A DNA stretch of 64,000 bases from Sphingomonas edaphi (GTDB lineage: Bacteria > Pseudomonadota > Alphaproteobacteria > Sphingomonadales > Sphingomonadaceae), in NCBI RefSeq assembly GCF_003583725.1, contig NZ_QXTF01000001.1:1-64000 (forward strand), written 5' to 3'. Numbering within the stretch: position 1 is the first letter of the stretch; each line of letters opens with the position of its first letter. Below the pieces are notes generated by a model. That model saw only the letters and a list, made by a program, of their open reading frames with translations. It did no database searches and was not told the DNA's origin. A program made the translations under genes and the position numbers. Positions 45,062-53,416 of the stretch are shown one piece after another.

Positions 45062-45246
45062 TTCCGGGAATCTCCTGTCCTTCTTTTCGGTTTCTGCGAG
45101 AACCGTAAGGCCAGCTTCTAACCCAAGGGCGTAAAGACGGGGTTTAGACGAGCTTCATATTTTGGTGAGTGAAGTTAAATTCTGGCTCGAAACGGGACAA
45201 TTTGGGCCGCTGGGGTGGGGAAAATTCCCGGCGGCCCATTTTTTTT
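45062..45246 (+). ncRNA. putative small RNA ended by the orphan terminator
   Basis: The only evidence is the terminator at 45203-45246 and the lack of any plus-strand coding frame before it. The RNA could start anywhere between about 45062 and 45170, or be a longer antisense transcript of the 44393-45061 gene. I see no convincing promoter; the 5' limit given is the gap boundary, not a mapped start. Confidence 0.35.
45203..45246 (+). terminator. strong intrinsic terminator on the plus strand with no gene before it
   Basis: TGGGCCGC (45203-45210) pairs perfectly with GCGGCCCA (45231-45238), extended inward by a T-G wobble and GGG/CCC, and is followed at once by eight Ts (45239-45246). Orientation is plus only: on the minus strand the hairpin is followed by AAATTG. 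Both flanking genes are on the minus strand, so the transcript it ends is unannotated. Confidence 0.8.
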
Positions 45247-45251
45247 CACAC

Positions 45252-45545
45252 TCAGGCGGCGAGCGCGACCGTATCTTCCGTTTCGCTGGTTTCCGTTATG
45301 ACCGGAGGGACGTTCAGCTGAGCCGGCGCCGCTTCGCTCGTATCCGGCGAGAACCAGCGAGTAGCAGCAACGATCAGTCCCAAGCCCAGATATGTGCCTA
45401 CGACGCCCAGCGGGAACCAGTAAAACAGGCTGGCAAAGGCGAGGCGCAGCCAGTTGGGGTGAAAGCCGAAGTCCTGGCCGATTGCCTCACACACGCCGAG
45501 GATGGTGTCGTTGCGGAGGACGAGATTGGTCTTTGCGGTCGGCAT
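45252..45545 (-). CDS. PspC-domain membrane protein
   Basis: A 97-residue protein. The PspC domain spans residues ~8-65: LRNDTILGVCEAIGQDFGFHPNWLR and a membrane helix with YWFPLGVVGTYLGLGLI. A polar tail follows. PspC proteins sense envelope stress together with PspA, but no pspA or pspB gene is nearby. Start ATG 45545 has AGGGAA upstream; the longer frame to 45602 lacks domain support. Confidence 0.82.
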   Translation of the reverse strand: MPTAKTNLVLRNDTILGVCEAIGQDFGFHPNWLRLAFASLFYWFPLGVVGTYLGLGLIVAATRWFSPDTSEAAPAQLNVPPVITETSETEDTVALAA

Positions 45546-45602
45546 TGTCGGTTCCCTGTGATGCTGCGGCGCTCCTGCCGCTCCTGGGGAAACCAAGAGC
45601 AA

Positions 45603-45862
45603 GTGCTGTGCCAGTTTCGTAAAATCCCGTCAGTTCAATGAGTTGAACACTGGCTGGAGCATCAAGGAACAGCTAGTTGGGAAAATAGCCCACCAGCAAG
45701 TGGGGAATATCGCCAACGTGGCGAGCGCGACTATCCAAAGCTGGGGGGTGGGGAGCGCAAATCGATGGCAACGCTCCCCGGGGACTGAGCGACTCAACAT
45801 AAGCTTTTGATTGAGCCAAACCAGTTATCGAAAGTTGGGGCTGCCAATCAGCGGGCCGGGCT
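45603..45862. other. intergenic stretch before the sensor kinase
   Basis: About 260 bases (317 from the pspC start) without a credible gene. They contain several GTGGGGA-type words and the second repeat copy. The leader of the kinase gene and the pspC promoter must lie here, but I cannot place either with confidence. Confidence 0.5.
45802..45830 (+). repeat. 29-base intergenic repeat, copy 2
   Basis: This copy aligns with 42302-42330 (22 of 29 identical, no gaps); most differences are transitions. It lies 33 bases before the kinase start. A small dispersed element or a shared binding site are both possible. Confidence 0.4.
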
Positions 45863-47521
45863 GTGCGGAGCGCCGGCTTTGGGATAGAAGCAACGATTGT
45901 GGGGAGAGGGCTTCAACATCCGTCGGGGCGGGTAATCGCGCTAGGCCGCCTGTTACTCGCTACATCCTATCTCGTCGTCATTCTCATCGATTTAAGCCAG
46001 CCGGCCCACGCTCCGGCAGCGACCTATGGTTTAATCAGCCTCTATGTCGCGGCAGCATGTGTCCTGGTTGTTGCCACCTGGAAGAACTGGTGGCTGGACG
46101 CGCGGCTTGCAGGTCCGGCCCACGCATTCGACATTCTGGTGTTCACAGCGCTGGTCGTCCTGACGCAAGGATATACGAGTCCATATTTCACCTTCTTCAT
46201 GTTCCTTTTGCTCTCCGCCGCGATCCGATGGGGATGGCGCGAAACGGCGCTTACCGCGATCCTCGTGACCCTTCTCGGGCTGACGTCTGGCATCGCAAAT
46301 GTCACGGACAATGACCCAATAGAATTGCAGCGAAGCGTGATCCGGACAGTCCACCTGGTCATTCTGTCGCTCATTCTGATGTGGTTCGGCATCAATCAGT
46401 GGTCTCGCCGCCTTGCCGGTTGGGACGACCAGCAACTGGCTGACCCGTCGCTGGACCTATCGCCAGTCGATTCCGCACTCGAAGCAGCGATGTTAACTGT
46501 CCAAGCTAGCCGCGGACGATTCATATGGAACGAAGAAGGCGAGCCCAGCATCCTGGCTCGGCACGATCAGCCAGCCGTTCCTTCGAAAACGGTGCAGATA
46601 GATTCGCCTCCCATCTCGGTGACCACGCCGTTCCTCTATGATTTACGCAAAGATCGCGCGCTTAGTCGGGATGAAGAGAGAAGCCTGCATCTCGTTGATC
46701 CCGCCGACATCGTTAAGCTCGCGAAAGCGGCGCACCTCGGATTGTCCGAAGGGATGGCGATCCCGGTCTCCGCGGGGAGTGGCAACGGCACTATTTTTCT
46801 GGAGGGTATTCCCAACCTGTCAGTGGACGACCTCGATCTTGGCGAGCAAATTTCCCTGCGAGTTGCAGCTCACTTTCAGCGACACGCCTTGCTCGTTGCA
46901 GCACAGGAAAGCGCTGAGTCCCGTTCAAGGCTCGCGATTGCCCGCGATCTTCACGACAGTGTTGTACAGTTTTTAGCGGGCGCCGGCTTCAGACTTGAAG
47001 CGATGACCCGCTCTTTGTCTGCAGGCAGAGACATCGGCGGCGACCTGAGTGAGCTCAAGCAATTGATGCTCCAGGAACAAAACGAACTAAGGAGCTTCAT
47101 CACCGCCCTGCGCGGCGCCTCCGAAGTTTCGTCTACCGACCTCGCGAAAGACATCAAGGGCCTCGCAACTAGGCTTGCACGACACTGGGGCATCGCGCTC
47201 GAGGTGTCGGCGCAGCACCGGAATGTCATGATCCCCGCACGTCTTTATCTCGATCTGCAGCAGATTGTGCGGGAGGCAGTTGCCAATGCGGTCCGCCACG
47301 CCGACACCAAGTCCATGTCCATCGAATTGAGCGCGGAACGTTCGCAGCTGCGCGTTGGCCTGACCAACGATGGGAAGCCATATCCAAAGCGCGGCGATTA
47401 TGTTGAGTTGCCCCAGTCGCTGCGGGAGCGTGTCATTGCAGCGGGCGGCGATCTCGATATTTCCCGGGGGATGGGCGTAACGCTCCTTTCGGTAACTTTG
47501 CCAATTGGAGCAAAGCGATGA
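45863..47521 (+). CDS. NarL-type sensor histidine kinase
   Basis: A ~552-residue membrane kinase. Five to six membrane segments (residues ~25-190), a GAF-like middle part (~200-350), a HisKA_3 dimerisation domain with the phospho-acceptor H364 in ARDLHDSVVQF, and a HATPase domain (IVREAVANAVRHAD). The start is a GTG at 45863; a second in-frame GTG lies at 45899. The stop overlaps the response-regulator start (ATGA). Signal unknown; a membrane-embedded input is likely. Confidence 0.88.
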   Translation: MRSAGFGIEATIVGRGLQHPSGRVIALGRLLLATSYLVVILIDLSQPAHAPAATYGLISLYVAAACVLVVATWKNWWLDARLAGPAHAFDILVFTALVVLTQGYTSPYFTFFMFLLLSAAIRWGWRETALTAILVTLLGLTSGIANVTDNDPIELQRSVIRTVHLVILSLILMWFGINQWSRRLAGWDDQQLADPSLDLSPVDSALEAAMLTVQASRGRFIWNEEGEPSILARHDQPAVPSKTVQIDSPPISVTTPFLYDLRKDRALSRDEERSLHLVDPADIVKLAKAAHLGLSEGMAIPVSAGSGNGTIFLEGIPNLSVDDLDLGEQISLRVAAHFQRHALLVAAQESAESRSRLAIARDLHDSVVQFLAGAGFRLEAMTRSLSAGRDIGGDLSELKQLMLQEQNELRSFITALRGASEVSSTDLAKDIKGLATRLARHWGIALEVSAQHRNVMIPARLYLDLQQIVREAVANAVRHADTKSMSIELSAERSQLRVGLTNDGKPYPKRGDYVELPQSLRERVIAAGGDLDISRGMGVTLLSVTLPIGAKR

Positions 47522-48135
47522 ACCGTGTTCTTCTTGCTGACGATCATCCGATGATCCGAACCGCACTAGAAGTGCTCCTGCGAAATACGGACTTCGAAAT
47601 TGTCGGAGTTGCGACGACAGGCGAGGCGGCCTTGGCTCAGACCGCCGAATTGGCGCCCGATATCCTGTTGCTGGACCTGCAGATGCCAGGCGGAGATGGG
47701 ATGTCAGTTCTTCGAAGGATCCAGGCGGACGGCCGGAACACACGCGTCATTCTCCTGACGGCAGCGATCGATGACGCGTCCCTGCTGGAAGCGCGAGCCC
47801 TCGAGGTTTGCGGTATCGTTCTGAAAAACTCCGACCCTGCCTATTTGCTCGATTGCCTCGATCATGTTCGTCATGGCCGGACATGGCTGGACCCCGAAAT
47901 TGCAGACCGGGTCCAATCTTTCGCCTCGGACAAAGGGAAGGGCCGCCATTTGCAACTCACTCATCGCGAACTGCAGATCCTTGGCTTTGTCCGAGAAGGC
48001 CTGCGCAATCGCGAGATTGCAGAGCGGATTGGCGTCAAGGAAGGCACGATCAAGGCGTATCTTCACGGAGTGTTTGAAAAACTCGGCGTCACCAGCCGGA
48101 CTGAGCTCGCAATTCGCGCCGACGAATTTCTATGA
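47518..48135 (+). CDS. NarL/FixJ-type response regulator
   Basis: A 205-residue regulator. The receiver domain has DDHP near the start and phospho-acceptor D53 in LLLDLQMPGGDG. The C-terminal LuxR-type HTH reads LTHRELQILGFVREGLRNREIAE followed by GVKEGTIKAYL. It forms a two-component system with the preceding kinase. Targets unknown. Confidence 0.92.
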   Translation: MNRVLLADDHPMIRTALEVLLRNTDFEIVGVATTGEAALAQTAELAPDILLLDLQMPGGDGMSVLRRIQADGRNTRVILLTAAIDDASLLEARALEVCGIVLKNSDPAYLLDCLDHVRHGRTWLDPEIADRVQSFASDKGKGRHLQLTHRELQILGFVREGLRNREIAERIGVKEGTIKAYLHGVFEKLGVTSRTELAIRADEFL

Positions 48136-48178
48136 GGCAGGTGGCGGCTTCAGTCGGCCAGCGCTTTGCTGGAGCGGC

Positions 48179-48198
48179 TAGCCGAGCTGGCTCGGCTA
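48179..48198. terminator. compact hairpin between response regulator and surE
   Basis: TAGCCGAG (48179-48186) and CTCGGCTA (48191-48198) form a perfect 8-bp stem with a four-base loop, 44 bases after the regulator stop and before the convergent surE stop. There is no T-tract, so termination efficiency is uncertain. Confidence 0.4.
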
Positions 48199-48212
48199 AG
48201 GCTGCGATCGTA

Positions 48213-48977
48213 TTATTCGAAGCGATCCTTAAGTTCCGTGAGTAGCGGATCATGGGTGAGATCGAGATATAGCGGCGTCACCGCGACATAGCCGTCCGCT
48301 ACAACCTCAAGGTCCGTCTGGTGACCCGGCGTCTCAACCGTGGGTGCTAGGCCGAACCAATAATAGCGATATCCGCGAGGGTCCGTCCGCTCAATAATTC
48401 GCAGGCGACCGTAGTCCCGAATACCCTGCCGGCAAACCCGGATCCCCTTCACCTCTTCAGGCGGCAGGGCGGGGAAATTCACGTTGACCAACGTAGCGGG
48501 CGGCATAGGCGCATCGATCAGAGGTCGCAAAACCCTATTTGCCCATGCGTCCGCTGCGGCAAAGGGGACGGTGTCGCCCATTCCTTCGCGAGCATAAACT
48601 TGGCTGAGTGCAATCGACCTAACGCCGGCGAGTGCGCCTTCCATCGCCGCGGAAACTGTGCCCGAATAAGTGACGTCTTCCGCCAGGTTCGCACCGCGAT
48701 TGACGCCTGACAGGATTAGGTCAGGCGGATTGTCCTTCATAATGTGCGCCAGCGCCATCATCACGGCGTCGGTCGGCGTCCCGCTAACCGAGTAGCGCCG
48801 ATCGCCATGGCGGCGCATCCGGATGGGCCGGGAAAGGGTCAGTGAATGGCCGGCTCCCGACTGTTCTTCGGCAGGGGCAACCGCCCAGATGTCGTCTGAG
48901 AGCCTTGCGGCGATTGCCTCCAGTACGGCGAAACCCGGGGCATGAATTCCGTCATCATTCGTTACGAGAATGCGCAT
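48213..48977 (-). CDS. surE: 5'/3'-nucleotidase SurE
   Basis: A 254-residue metal-dependent phosphatase that dephosphorylates nucleoside monophosphates and helps stationary-phase survival. The N-terminal RILVTNDDGIHAPG carries the metal-binding aspartates; SGVNRGANLAEDVTYSGTV and the serine/asparagine ligands follow. Length is normal. It stands alone. Confidence 0.93.
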   Translation of the reverse strand: MRILVTNDDGIHAPGFAVLEAIAARLSDDIWAVAPAEEQSGAGHSLTLSRPIRMRRHGDRRYSVSGTPTDAVMMALAHIMKDNPPDLILSGVNRGANLAEDVTYSGTVSAAMEGALAGVRSIALSQVYAREGMGDTVPFAAADAWANRVLRPLIDAPMPPATLVNVNFPALPPEEVKGIRVCRQGIRDYGRLRIIERTDPRGYRYYWFGLAPTVETPGHQTDLEVVADGYVAVTPLYLDLTHDPLLTELKDRFE

Positions 48978-49219
48978 GGGGGAAAGCTATGCGATTTGCC
49001 GCTGCCCGCTACAACCACCTGCGTCCCTTCGGCAACAATCCTGAGTTAAATTAAGAATTGTTCGGTCAGTTCTTGTTAAGGGAGGCGGGCTTAATTATGA
49101 GCGCCATGGGGATACGGGCTGACCTGAGCTAAGTATCAGGAAAGTCCAGTGTATTTGCCTCCGGCCGTACCGGTGGCCCGGTCTCGGCAGCGGTAGGCGC
49201 TTGTGTCGGGGAGGGTTTG

Positions 49220-49684
49220 ATGGCTACCGCTCTTGTAGACCTGTACGGAACTGGTTTCGAACAATTCGACCAAATCATCTTGCCTGAAGACTATCGGCCT
49301 TCAGAAGATGAAGAATTCATGTGCGCTCAGCAGCGGGCGTATTTCCTGCAGAAACTAAGAGACTGGAAAGAGTCTATCGTCGAGGAAAGCCGGGCGACGA
49401 TGGCCCAGCTTCAGGTCGACTCTCTTCGCGAGCCGGATATCGCCGATCGGGCCTCGAGCGAAACGGATTGGTCGATTGAGCTTCGTACTCGCGACCGGCA
49501 GCGCAAGCTAATTTCCAAGATCGATGCTGCGATCCGCCGCCTTTATGATGGTGAATATGGCTATTGCGACGTGACCGGCGATCCTATCTCGCTTGCCCGT
49601 CTGGAGGCCCGCCCCATCGCAACGATGACGCTGGAAGCCCAGGAAAAGCACGAGCGGATCGAACGCGTTTCCCGCGACGACTGA
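49220..49684 (+). CDS. dksA: RNA polymerase-binding factor DksA
   Basis: A 154-residue protein that binds the RNA polymerase secondary channel with ppGpp and adjusts rRNA and biosynthesis promoters. It has a coiled-coil (residues ~30-100) and the C-terminal GEYGYCDVTGDPISLARLEARP. Of the four zinc cysteines of E. coli DksA only one remains, as is usual in alphaproteobacteria. GGGAGGG precedes the ATG at 49220. The ~240-base leader contains only an 11-codon frame at 49097. Confidence 0.9.
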   Translation: MATALVDLYGTGFEQFDQIILPEDYRPSEDEEFMCAQQRAYFLQKLRDWKESIVEESRATMAQLQVDSLREPDIADRASSETDWSIELRTRDRQRKLISKIDAAIRRLYDGEYGYCDVTGDPISLARLEARPIATMTLEAQEKHERIERVSRDD

Positions 49685-49709
49685 TCCGACATACCTTTGA
49701 AAAATGAAG

Positions 49710-49743
49710 AGGCCGGCCGCTCGATGGAGCTGCCGGCCTTTTT
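49710..49743 (+). terminator. intrinsic terminator of dksA
   Basis: AGGCCGGC (49710-49717) pairs with GCCGGCCT (49732-49739) and continues into TTTTT, 26 bases after the dksA stop. It is the cleanest gene-associated terminator in the window. Confidence 0.85.
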
Positions 49744-49753
49744 CGATGCGCCT

Positions 49754-49909
49754 CTAATGGCCGACCATCGCGTCCTTCAGTCTAAGTTTTTCCTTTTTCA
49801 ATCGCGCCAACAAATCATCGTCGGGGTGAACTCTAGCCTCTTCGGCATCGATTTGCGCGTGGAGCGCGGCATGCTTGGATGAGATCGCCTCGACGTGGGC
49901 TTTGTCCAT
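49754..49909 (-). CDS. DUF465 (YdcH-like) small protein
   Basis: A 51-residue, strongly helical protein: HVEAISSKHAALHAQIDAEE then LLARLKKEKLRLKD. This is the YdcH/DUF465 pattern, a short hairpin of helices of unknown role. The next small gene, at 50075 on the other strand, belongs to the same family, so the pair is a divergent duplication. Confidence 0.75.
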   Translation of the reverse strand: MDKAHVEAISSKHAALHAQIDAEEARVHPDDDLLARLKKEKLRLKDAMVGH

Positions 49910-50074
49910 CGGTCAATTTCCTTTCGTTGGCTGACGCGTGACAGGAATGTGAATAAATCACGAAACGCGCCATTTGTCGCTATCGATCCGCTTCGGCTCG
50001 ACGGATTCGCTAAGCGGCCCGTCGATGACGTTCTGGCCAGTGACGACAGTGCGGGCTTCCGGTAAGGCAAGACG

Positions 50075-50272
50075 ATGAACGACGACGATCCGCTTGAAGT
50101 GCTGGCGATACTGAAGGCAGAGCACCGGCGGCTCGACAGCGAGATCGAGCTCGCCCGGGTCTCCAGCAACTGTGACCAGCTCGAACTGGCGCGAATGAAA
50201 AAGCGCAAGCTTGTGCTGAAGGACGAGATCCAGCAGCTGTCCGACCGCATCATTCCGGACATCATCGCCTGA
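50075..50272 (+). CDS. DUF465 (YdcH-like) small protein, second copy
   Basis: A 65-residue helical protein: VLAILKAEHRRLDSEIELA, then LELARMKKRKLVLKDEIQQL, matching DUF465. It is slightly longer than its divergent neighbour. The ~165 bases between them must hold both promoters. It precedes rcdA by ~90 bases and may be co-transcribed. Confidence 0.78.
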   Translation: MNDDDPLEVLAILKAEHRRLDSEIELARVSSNCDQLELARMKKRKLVLKDEIQQLSDRIIPDIIA

Positions 50273-50371
50273 GAAATTCGTCCCCACGCGGGACAGGCCT
50301 AACCGCCTCGTTGCCTTAAGCCCCCGTCCAGCGTTTCCTGTTTCTCTCCAAAATGGCAAATCGTGAGTGCA

Positions 50372-50863
50372 ATGAGCGAATCAAACGACGAAGCTGCACC
50401 CGAAGCACGGATCACCCCACGGCTGATCGACGCTCTGTATACCGAGGCAATGCTTCTCGCCGACGAGGCGCGCGCCTATTTCGACGAGGAAGGCCGCGAT
50501 GACCGGCAGACGCTTGAACCGTTTGCCCGAGTAGGGTTTGCCTGCGAGTCACTTAAAGTGACCACGCGGATCATGCACATCGTCGCGTGGCTGCTCACGC
50601 ACCGCGCGGTCGAGACTGGGGAAATTCGCGCGGCCGACGGCCGACGGCCCGAGCGCCGCCTCGGCAATGCGGCCGATAGCGATCCCGCCGTGATCGAGCA
50701 GCTACCAGAATCTGCGCAGCGCTTGATCAATGCCAGCGCCGATCTTTACTCGCGGGTCAAGCGATTGGACGATGGCCAAATCCTGGAAGAGCCCGCGCAA
50801 AGCCCCGCCCGCGCCCTGATGGGTCGTCTCGAACGCGACTTGATCTGGAACCGCAACGGCTGA
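50372..50863 (+). CDS. rcdA: RcdA-like DUF1465 protease adaptor
   Basis: A ~163-residue helical protein with RLIDALYTEAMLLADEARAYFD and ESLKVTTRIMHIVAWLLTHRAVETGE, the DUF1465 pattern. In Caulobacter the protein of this family, RcdA, helps deliver CtrA and other substrates to ClpXP at the G1-S step. Starts at GTG 50363 or ATG 50372 cannot be separated. The CtrA-type sites elsewhere in the window fit such a circuit. Confidence 0.75.
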   Translation: MSESNDEAAPEARITPRLIDALYTEAMLLADEARAYFDEEGRDDRQTLEPFARVGFACESLKVTTRIMHIVAWLLTHRAVETGEIRAADGRRPERRLGNAADSDPAVIEQLPESAQRLINASADLYSRVKRLDDGQILEEPAQSPARALMGRLERDLIWNRNG

Positions 50864-50884
50864 CGGCCTAGGCTGTCGACCGCT

Positions 50885-52030
50885 ATGCAGGATTTCACTT
50901 TCAATCCCGGTCCGCGCCTCGTTTCCGGCGAGGGGTCAGCTTTACGCCTTGCGGATGTGCTGCCGTCCGGTCCTTGCCTGTTCGTCACTGACCGGGAGGT
51001 TATGAAGCTCGGCCTGACCGACCGATGCCGATCTGCACTCGAAGAAGGTGGACGCGAGCTTATCCTGTTTGATGCTGTCGAGGCCGACCCATCGAAGGAT
51101 ACACTCTTGGCAGCGGTCCGCGCAGGCCGCGAATGGGGCGCCACCCATGTCGTCGGCTTCGGTGGTGGCAGTCCGATGGATGTTGCCAAGCTGGCTGCAT
51201 ATCTTTTGGGCTCCGGCGACGATCTCGATGCCATATGGGGCGTCGGGCTCGCCAATGGCCGGCACCTGCCACTGGCGCTGGTTCCGACGACGGCTGGGAC
51301 GGGCAGCGAAGCAACACCGGTTGCCGTTATCACTTGCGAAGGCGGGGAGAAGCGGGGCGTCAATTCGGCGGCGCTCATCGCTGACTGGGCAGCGCTCGAC
51401 GCGTCACTGACGATTGGCATGCCCCGGGCGCTCACAGCGGCGACGGGAATTGATGCGATCGTCCATGCGGTAGAGGCGTTCACCTCTGCACGGCTGAAGA
51501 ACCCGATCAGCGACATGTACGCTCGTGAAGCGCTCCGGCTACTCTCTGCGAATTTGCTGACAGCGTGTGAGCAGCCGGCCAATGTTGCTGCACGCTCGGC
51601 CATGCTGCTCGGCGCGCACCTTGCCGGCCTTGCCTTCTCCAATGCTCCTGTCGCGGGCGTTCATGCACTGGCTTATCCACTCGGCGGGCTCCATCACCTT
51701 CCGCACGGGCTGTCTAATGCGCTGATGCTCCGCGTGGTCCTGCAGCATAATGCCGAGGTTGCCCGTGACCATTATGCAGAGCTGGCAGAGATCGTCGCAC
51801 CGGATTGTGCGGGGCAGGGAAGCCAGGCGAAATGCGCAGCGCTGATCGATCGCCTGGACCGGATGGTAACCGACAGCGGGCTTGCCCCTCGGCTCCGTGA
51901 CCATGGCATTCCGGCCAGCGACATTCCGATGCTGGCGAGCGAGGCGATGAAGCAGCAGCGCCTACTGGTGAACAATCCTTGCCCGATCGACGAAATGGAC
52001 GCGCGCCGCCTTTATGAGGCCGCCTGGTGA
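50885..52030 (+). CDS. iron-containing alcohol dehydrogenase
   Basis: A 381-residue NAD(P)-dependent dehydrogenase of the Fe-ADH family. Cofactor loop VGFGGGSPMDVAKL, PTTAGTGSEATP, and the metal ligands in GIDAIVHAVEAF and YPLGGLHHLPHGLSNAL are present. It would interconvert an alcohol and an aldehyde or ketone; the substrate is open (maleylacetate reductase-like chemistry is less likely). Overlaps the thioesterase gene by four bases. Confidence 0.87.
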   Translation: MQDFTFNPGPRLVSGEGSALRLADVLPSGPCLFVTDREVMKLGLTDRCRSALEEGGRELILFDAVEADPSKDTLLAAVRAGREWGATHVVGFGGGSPMDVAKLAAYLLGSGDDLDAIWGVGLANGRHLPLALVPTTAGTGSEATPVAVITCEGGEKRGVNSAALIADWAALDASLTIGMPRALTAATGIDAIVHAVEAFTSARLKNPISDMYAREALRLLSANLLTACEQPANVAARSAMLLGAHLAGLAFSNAPVAGVHALAYPLGGLHHLPHGLSNALMLRVVLQHNAEVARDHYAELAEIVAPDCAGQGSQAKCAALIDRLDRMVTDSGLAPRLRDHGIPASDIPMLASEAMKQQRLLVNNPCPIDEMDARRLYEAAW

Positions 52031-52458
52031 GCCGGCCCGAGCCTGCCCGTCGCGACAGCTATCGGGATTTCACGACGATCACGACACGTTGGGCGGACAA
52101 TGACGTCTACGGCCACGTGAACAATACCGTCTATTATGAGTGGTTCGACACGGCCGTGAACCGCTGGCTGGTCCGTGAGGGGTTGCTGGACATTGAGGGC
52201 GGGGATCTGATCGGCCTCGTCGTCCAGACGGGCTGCTCATACTTTGCTCCGCTTTCCTTCCCTGGCGATGTCGACGTCGGCATCGCGGTCGAGCGCCTTG
52301 GGAACTCCAGCGTGACCTATCGGATCGGGGTTTTCGCGCAAGGATCGAACGCTCCGGCCGCGCAGGGGCAGTTTACCCACGTCTATGTCGGTCGTGATAG
52401 CCGCCGGTCCGCGACGATGCCGGAAGGCTGGCGGCACAAACTACAGGCACTGACCTAG
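52027..52458 (+). CDS. hotdog-fold acyl-CoA thioesterase
   Basis: A 143-residue 4HBT-type thioesterase. The catalytic region is RWADNDVYGHVNNTVYYEWF, with the aspartate and the HVNN signature. It hydrolyses acyl-CoA or hydroxybenzoyl-CoA-like thioesters. The GTG start overlaps the dehydrogenase stop, so both act in one operon, possibly in one catabolic route. The stop is interlocked with that of the convergent gene. Confidence 0.85.
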   Translation: MSRPEPARRDSYRDFTTITTRWADNDVYGHVNNTVYYEWFDTAVNRWLVREGLLDIEGGDLIGLVVQTGCSYFAPLSFPGDVDVGIAVERLGNSSVTYRIGVFAQGSNAPAAQGQFTHVYVGRDSRRSATMPEGWRHKLQALT

Positions 52459-53408
52459 GCGCAGATGCGCGCCCGCGCTTGTTCATACTCGCGGGCCAGC
52501 CTCGCAACGAGGTCGGCAGTCGGCCGCACCTGGTCGACGACACCAATGCCTTGGCCGGAACCCCAAATGTCCCGCCAGGCCTTCGCGCCTGATGCCGACT
52601 GGAAGTTCATCGCGTCGGGGCCCGGCTGTGGCAAATTGTCGGGATCGAGGCCGGCGGCCAAGATGGATGCGCGCAGATAGTTGCCGTTGATCCCAGTAAA
52701 CAAGGCGGAACTGACGATATCGGCCGCGCCGCTCTCGCAGATGCCTCGCTTATATTCGTCGGTCGCCCGGGCTTCGGGCGTCGCAATGAATGGGGAGCCG
52801 ATATAGGCAAAGTCCGCGCCCATCGCCTTGGCGGCAAGCACCGCTCCGCCCGTTGCGATGGCGCCGGAAAGGGCCAGCGGTCCGTCGAACCATTTGCGGA
52901 TTTCCTGGACCAGCGCGAACGGCGACCATCGTCCCGCGTGCCCGCCGGCCCCAGCGGCTACCGCGATTAGACCGTCCGCACCTTTTTCGATCGCCTTGCG
53001 GGCGAAGCGGTCGTCGATGATGTCGTGAAGCGTAATCCCGCCCCAGGCATGGACCGCATGATTAAGCTCTTCCCGGGCGCCCAGCGACGTGATGACGATC
53101 GGCACCTTCCATTTCGCGCAGGTCTCCATATCCTGTTCGAAGCGGTCGTTGGACCGGTGTACGATCTGGTTCACGGCAAAGGGAGCCGATGGCGCTTCCG
53201 GATGCTCGCGGTCATAGGCGGCGAGTTCTTCCGTGATCCGGTGAATCCATTCGTCAAGTTGGCTTTGTGGCCGTGCGTTCAGGGCCGGAAAGCTGCCGAC
53301 GATCCCGGCCTTGCATTGAGCAATGACCAGGTCTGGATTGGACACGATGAACAGGGGCGCGCCGATTACCGGCAGTCGAAGGCGGTCAAAAATGGCTGGG
53401 ACGGGCAT
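52455..53408 (-). CDS. nitronate monooxygenase
   Basis: A 317-residue FMN-dependent TIM-barrel enzyme of the 2-nitropropane dioxygenase family: LRLPVIGAPLFIVSNPDLV at the start, AAGAGGHAGRWSPFALV, and ALSGAIATGGAVLAAKAMGAD near the FMN phosphate. It detoxifies nitronates such as propionate 3-nitronate. ATG 53408 has GGAGCGAGC upstream. Eight bases after the epimerase gene, so co-transcribed with it. Confidence 0.87.
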   Translation of the reverse strand: MPVPAIFDRLRLPVIGAPLFIVSNPDLVIAQCKAGIVGSFPALNARPQSQLDEWIHRITEELAAYDREHPEAPSAPFAVNQIVHRSNDRFEQDMETCAKWKVPIVITSLGAREELNHAVHAWGGITLHDIIDDRFARKAIEKGADGLIAVAAGAGGHAGRWSPFALVQEIRKWFDGPLALSGAIATGGAVLAAKAMGADFAYIGSPFIATPEARATDEYKRGICESGAADIVSSALFTGINGNYLRASILAAGLDPDNLPQPGPDAMNFQSASGAKAWRDIWGSGQGIGVVDQVRPTADLVARLAREYEQARARICA

Positions 53409-53416
53409 GCTCGCTC

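Noticed and set aside
49097-49132. 11-codon frame in the dksA leader as a regulatory peptide
   Set aside because: It has a start and a distant purine stretch but no attenuator-like structure with it; chance is the simpler reading.
49560-49640. Damaged zinc finger in dksA
   Set aside because: Loss of three of four cysteines is the usual state in alphaproteobacterial DksA, not damage.
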